Origin: Falsiroseomonas frigidaquae
GTDB lineage: Bacteria; Pseudomonadota; Alphaproteobacteria; Acetobacterales; Acetobacteraceae
NCBI RefSeq assembly: GCF_012163145.1
Contig: NZ_JAAVTX010000002.1
Coordinates: 372,001-436,000, forward strand
Direction: 5' to 3'
Length of the DNA stretch: 64,000 nt
Positions within the stretch are counted from its first letter, which is position 1. Every line of letters starts with the position of its first letter. The translations under genes and the position numbers were made by a program. Below the pieces are notes generated by a model. It did no database searches, had not been told where the DNA came from, and saw only the letters and a program-made list of their open reading frames with translations. Of this stretch, positions 60,883 to 64,000 are shown one piece after another.

Positions 60883-61770
60883 ATGAGCCTACCTCAAGGC
60901 GTCTCCGGCCTTCCCCTCCAGGCGCTCCGCGTCTTCGACGCAGCCGCGCGCCACCTGAACATGGCCCGCGCGGCGGAGGAGCTGGGCGTGACGCAGGGCG
61001 CGATCAGCCGCCAGGTGAAGTCGCTGGAGGACCAGCTCGCCGAGCCGCTGTTCCTGCGCGGCCCGCGCGGCCTGAAGCTGACCGAGGCCGGCGACCTGCT
61101 GGCCGATTACGTCCGGCGCGGCTTGGAACAACTCGAGGCGGGGCTGTTCCGCATCGGCCAACCGCGCTCCCGCACCACCCTGGTGGTGAACGCCGCCCGC
61201 ACCTTCGCCATGCGTGTCCTGGCGCCGCGCATCGCGGATTTCACGCGGCAGCATCCCTGGATCGAGCTGCGGCTGGAGACGCATCGCTACTTCGCGCAGC
61301 TGCATGGCGCCGATGTGGATGTGGCGATCCGCGCCGGTGCCGGCGACTGGCCCGGCCATGTGGTGCGCCCGCTGACGCGGGAGGTGCTGTTCCCCGTCTG
61401 CGCCCCCGGCTACCTGCCCCAGAACCTGGCGCCGGCCGAGGCCATCGCCCAGGCCACCCTGCTGCACTACGCCGAACGCCCGCATTGGCGCGACTGGCTG
61501 CTGGCCGCCGGGCTGGACCCGGCGCTGGCTGCCCCCGGCCCGCGCTTCGACGAGACCGCCCTGGCGCTGGCCGCCGCCGAGGCCGGCCAGGGCCTGGCGG
61601 TTGGCTGGGGCATATTGGTGGCGGATGCGCTGGCCGCCGGGCGGCTGGTGCGGCCTTTTCCCGAAACGCTGGATGATGGCACCGGCTACCATCTGGTGAT
61701 GACGGAGATGGCCTCTCGCCGCTCCACCGTGCTGGCCTTCGGCGCCTGGCTGCAGGCGGCGCTGGCTTAA
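60883..61770 (+). CDS. LysR-family regulator of the hydantoinase operon
   Basis: This 295-residue regulator has an N-terminal winged helix-turn-helix (about 10-70: FDAAARHLNMARAAEELGVTQGAISRQVKSLE) of the GcvA-like type and a C-terminal ligand-binding domain. It is divergent from the B subunit gene with 83 bp between, the classic arrangement for a LysR activator of that operon. The effector is probably the substrate or an intermediate of that pathway. Its TAA and the stop of the TetR gene overlap by 4 bp, tail to tail. Confidence 0.85.
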   Translation: MSLPQGVSGLPLQALRVFDAAARHLNMARAAEELGVTQGAISRQVKSLEDQLAEPLFLRGPRGLKLTEAGDLLADYVRRGLEQLEAGLFRIGQPRSRTTLVVNAARTFAMRVLAPRIADFTRQHPWIELRLETHRYFAQLHGADVDVAIRAGAGDWPGHVVRPLTREVLFPVCAPGYLPQNLAPAEAIAQATLLHYAERPHWRDWLLAAGLDPALAAPGPRFDETALALAAAEAGQGLAVGWGILVADALAAGRLVRPFPETLDDGTGYHLVMTEMASRRSTVLAFGAWLQAALA

Positions 61771-62357
61771 CCCAGGCCGCGCACCAGCACCGCCAGCAGC
61801 GCATCCAGCCGCGCCTCGGCACCCGTATCACCGGCCTGTTCGCGGACATGGTGCGGGTGGTGGAAGCGCAGCGTCGCCTCCAGCAGCAGCGTCGCGGTGG
61901 CCTCGGGGTCGGCCAGACTCCAGGCCCCCTGCGCCTGCCCCTGGCGCAGGATGGTCGCCAGGTGGCGGCGCAGGGTCGCGACATGGGCGGCCACCGCGTC
62001 CCGGTGCTCCTCCGCCAGCAGGTGATAGGCGGCGAAAAGCTCCGGGTCGCCGAGCACCTTCTGGCGCTTCAGCCCGGCCAGGGTGCGGATGTACTGGGCA
62101 ATCCGCTCCGGCGCCGGCGCCGCGCCGGTGACGATCGGCTCCAGCGGTTCCACCACCGCATGCAGCCAGCGCGCCACCACCGCTTCCCGCAGCGCCGCCT
62201 TGCTGGGGAAGTGGCGATAGACATTGCCATGGCTCATGCCGAGCGCCCGGGCGACATCAACCACCGTCGCCTTGGCCGGGCCGTGGCGGCGGATCAGCGC
62301 CTCCGCGGCGTCCAGCATGCGGGTGGCGGCGGGGTCGGGACTCGGGTCGTCGGTCAT
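61767..62357 (-). CDS. TetR-family regulator
   Basis: This 196-residue regulator has a helix-turn-helix at about residues 25-60 (TVVDVARALGMSHGNVYRHFPSKAALREAV) and a ligand-binding C-terminal domain. It starts 9 nt after the aldo/keto reductase gene on the same strand, so it is the second gene of a two-gene operon and probably represses it. Inverted repeats upstream of the reductase may be its operators. Confidence 0.83.
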   Translation of the reverse strand: MTDDPSPDPAATRMLDAAEALIRRHGPAKATVVDVARALGMSHGNVYRHFPSKAALREAVVARWLHAVVEPLEPIVTGAAPAPERIAQYIRTLAGLKRQKVLGDPELFAAYHLLAEEHRDAVAAHVATLRRHLATILRQGQAQGAWSLADPEATATLLLEATLRFHHPHHVREQAGDTGAEARLDALLAVLVRGLG

Positions 62358-62366
62358 GCGCCCTTG

Positions 62367-63359
62367 TCAGGCGGCCGGGCGCTCGCTGTCCAGCATGGCC
62401 ATCTGATGCGCGTCGTAGCGGGTGCCGGCCACGGCCTCCGCCGGCACCGCCGCCTCCAGCGCCGCGACCTCCGCCGGGGTCAGGCGCAGCTCCAGCGCGC
62501 CCAGCGCCTCGGCCAGGCGTTCCGGGCGGCGGGCGCCGACCAGGGGGATGATGTGCGGCCCCTTCGCCAGCACCCAGGCGATGGCCATCTGCGCCGGCGT
62601 CGCGCCGCGTTCCTCGGCCAGCGCGGCCACCGCCGCGGCCAGGGCCTGGTTGCGGGCCAGGTTCGCGCCCTGGAAGCGGGGCGAATGGGCGCGGAAGTCG
62701 CCGCGCCCGCCCGGCAGGCTGCCGCCCAGCAGGCCGCGGGACAGCACGCCATAGGGGTTCAGGGCGATGCCCAGCTCCTCCAGCAGCGGCATGATCGCCG
62801 CCTCCGGCCCGCGCGACATCAGCGAATATTCGATCTGCAAGGCCGCGATCGGGTGGGTGGCATGGGCGCGGCGGATGGTGGCCGGGCCCATCTCGGACAG
62901 GCCGATGTGGCGCACATGGCCGGCTGCCACCAGCTCCGCGATCGCGCCCACCGTCTCCTCGATCGGCACGGCGGGGTCGAGGCGGGCGGGCTGGTACAGG
63001 TCGATATGGTCGGTGCCGAGGCGCTTCAGCGTATAAGCCAGCGCGGTCTTCACCGCGGCGGGGCGCGTGTCGAAACCGATGAAGGCGCCGGAGGGGTCGC
63101 GCTGCGCGCCGAACTTCACGGCGAGGAAGGCGCGGTCTCGCCGGCCGCCCCGCAGCGCCTCCCGCAGCAGCATCTCATTGTGGCCCATGCCGTAGAAATC
63201 GCCGGTGTCGAGCCAGGTGATCCCGGCATCCTGCGCGGCATGGATGGTGGCGATGGAGGTGGCCTCATCGGCCGGGCCGTAGAAATCGGACATGCCCATG
63301 CAGCCGAGGCCGATTGCGGAAATGCGGGGGCCCTGCGGGCCGAGATTGCGGAACAGCAT
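62367..63359 (-). CDS. Aldo/keto reductase
   Basis: This 330-residue reductase has an NADPH-dependent barrel. The catalytic Asp51, Tyr56 and Lys82 are present (WLDTGDFYG and AVKFG), but the fourth residue, usually His in YQ.H, is replaced (LYQPARLDP). This is a known variation in one subgroup. The end (IPLVGARRPERL) is the cofactor-binding region. It probably reduces a small aldehyde or ketone. It heads an operon with the TetR gene. The ATG at 63359 is clear. Confidence 0.85.
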   Translation of the reverse strand: MLFRNLGPQGPRISAIGLGCMGMSDFYGPADEATSIATIHAAQDAGITWLDTGDFYGMGHNEMLLREALRGGRRDRAFLAVKFGAQRDPSGAFIGFDTRPAAVKTALAYTLKRLGTDHIDLYQPARLDPAVPIEETVGAIAELVAAGHVRHIGLSEMGPATIRRAHATHPIAALQIEYSLMSRGPEAAIMPLLEELGIALNPYGVLSRGLLGGSLPGGRGDFRAHSPRFQGANLARNQALAAAVAALAEERGATPAQMAIAWVLAKGPHIIPLVGARRPERLAEALGALELRLTPAEVAALEAAVPAEAVAGTRYDAHQMAMLDSERPAA

Positions 63360-63371
63360 GATGCGTCACTC

Positions 63372-63436
63372 CGTCACTGGTGTGACGAGGAGATACGCCC
63401 GCTTATGACGAATGACAATAGACAGATTTTGTCATT
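63372..63436 (-). promoter_or_regulatory. Two inverted repeats upstream of the aldo/keto reductase operon
   Basis: CGTCAC and GTGACG (63372-63377 and 63382-63387, spacer TGGT) lie 13-28 nt before the start of the reductase gene. AATGACAA and TTGTCATT (63411-63418 and 63429-63436) lie 52-77 nt before it. They share the GTCA/TGAC core. The TetR-type protein encoded downstream is the natural candidate to bind them. Confidence 0.45.
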
Positions 63437-63451
63437 CTCCTGACCAACACC

Positions 63452-64000
63452 TCACCCCTGTCGAAAGAGCACCCGCTGCCCGTGCCGGGTTTCCTCCGGC
63501 AGGCACAGCGCGGCGATGGCCGGCGCCACCTCCTCGGGCTGGGTCAGCGTGGCGGGGTCCTCGCCCGGCATCGCCTGCGCGCGCAGCCGCGTGGCGACGA
63601 CATCCGGGTCGAACAGGTTCACCCGCAGCTTCGTTCCGGCGACTTCCTCCGCCCAGCTCTGCACCAGATGCTCCATGCCCGCCTTGGTCGCGCCGTACAT
63701 GCCCCAATAGGCCTTGGGCCGCAGCACCCGCCCGGTGGTGACGAAGACGGCGCGCCCGGCCTCCGCCGCACGCAGCGGCGGGTCGCAGGTGCGGATCAGG
63801 CGCCAGGCCGCGGTCAGGTTCACCCCCACCGTCTGCGCCCAATCCTTCGGGTCGATATGCGCCACCGGCGTCAGCTTGTTCAGCACGGCGGCGTTGTGGA
63901 CCAGGATATCCAGCCGCCCGAAGCGCTCCATGATCGACGGCCCGATCAGGTCGAGCTGCTTCTCGGCATCCTTGTGCAGGTCGAGCGGCAGCAGCGTGGC
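63452..64000 (-). CDS. Short-chain dehydrogenase/reductase, C-terminal part
   Basis: The gene runs out of the right edge; about 182 residues of the protein are visible. The NNAG-type sequence is HNAAVL, the catalytic region is VFVTTGRV (Thr in place of the usual Ser next to it) and YWGMYGATKAGM with the Tyr-x3-Lys pair. It is an NAD(P)H-dependent oxidoreductase of the classical SDR type. The 5' end and cofactor glycines are not visible. The substrate is unknown. Confidence 0.85.
   Translation of the reverse strand, partial: ATLLPLDLHKDAEKQLDLIGPSIMERFGRLDILVHNAAVLNKLTPVAHIDPKDWAQTVGVNLTAAWRLIRTCDPPLRAAEAGRAVFVTTGRVLRPKAYWGMYGATKAGMEHLVQSWAEEVAGTKLRVNLFDPDVVATRLRAQAMPGEDPATLTQPEEVAPAIAALCLPEETRHGQRVLFRQG

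Overview
The window is GC-rich chromosomal DNA, about 70% or more in most stretches I counted. Gene families and order suggest an alphaproteobacterium of the Acetobacteraceae, Roseomonas-like. The clues are orphan Bug/TctC binding proteins, a petABC cluster starting with the Rieske gene, cyanide-insensitive-type cytochrome bd genes, the MoxR/DUF58/DUF4159 block opposite DUF1285/Nudix/CCA, and DUF4169. This placement is inferred from gene content only. I saw no rRNA, tRNA, CRISPR array, transposase or integrase.

Layout. 1-3345: phnC (cut by the left edge), phnD and two phnE genes for phosphonate uptake. 3371-3447: four adjacent hairpins. 3464-6461: an operon of a GbsR/MarR regulator, cydA and cydB, with a palindromic operator candidate. 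6556-8762: peroxiredoxin with a small partner, YqgE, and a Ser/Gly-rich secreted protein. 8940-11388: mutL and a BLUF photoreceptor. 11398-13064: an AT-richer island with an AAA/ABC-type ATPase translationally coupled to a 164-residue protein of unknown family, the best candidate for an undescribed system. 13280-20191: metallo-hydrolase, DMT transporter, pyrD with a HAD hydrolase, an MFS pump and several small secreted proteins. 20244-27069: MoxR, DUF58, DUF4159 and VWA-like membrane proteins, divergent from DUF1285, Nudix, a small membrane protein and cca (27264-30174).

30250-41270 is a mosaic: ABC exporter, hexapeptide acetyltransferase, CPBP protease, lysozyme-inhibitor-like protein, lipoprotein, tyrosine phosphatase, two tiny hydrophilic proteins, DedA, a Bug binding protein and a two-subunit molybdenum hydroxylase. 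41435-46469 is housekeeping: hemF, petABC (bc1 complex) and mtnP. 46474-53509 holds SH3b, DUF1275, dienelactone hydrolase, DUF4169, thioesterase, UPF0173, FAD oxidoreductase, SnoaL-like and HxlR genes. 53481-60799 is a tightly overlapped catabolic operon, in transcription order hydantoinase B, Bug binding protein, hydantoinase A, aminotransferase and TPP enzyme, divergent from a LysR regulator. 61767-64000 holds a TetR regulator, an aldo/keto reductase and a partial SDR.

A recurring theme is short tandem repeats of 12-33 bp, inside disordered parts of proteins (units divisible by three) and around or just after stop codons (15, 22 and 33 bp). Several gene pairs use ATGA or GTGA overlaps, pointing to translational coupling.
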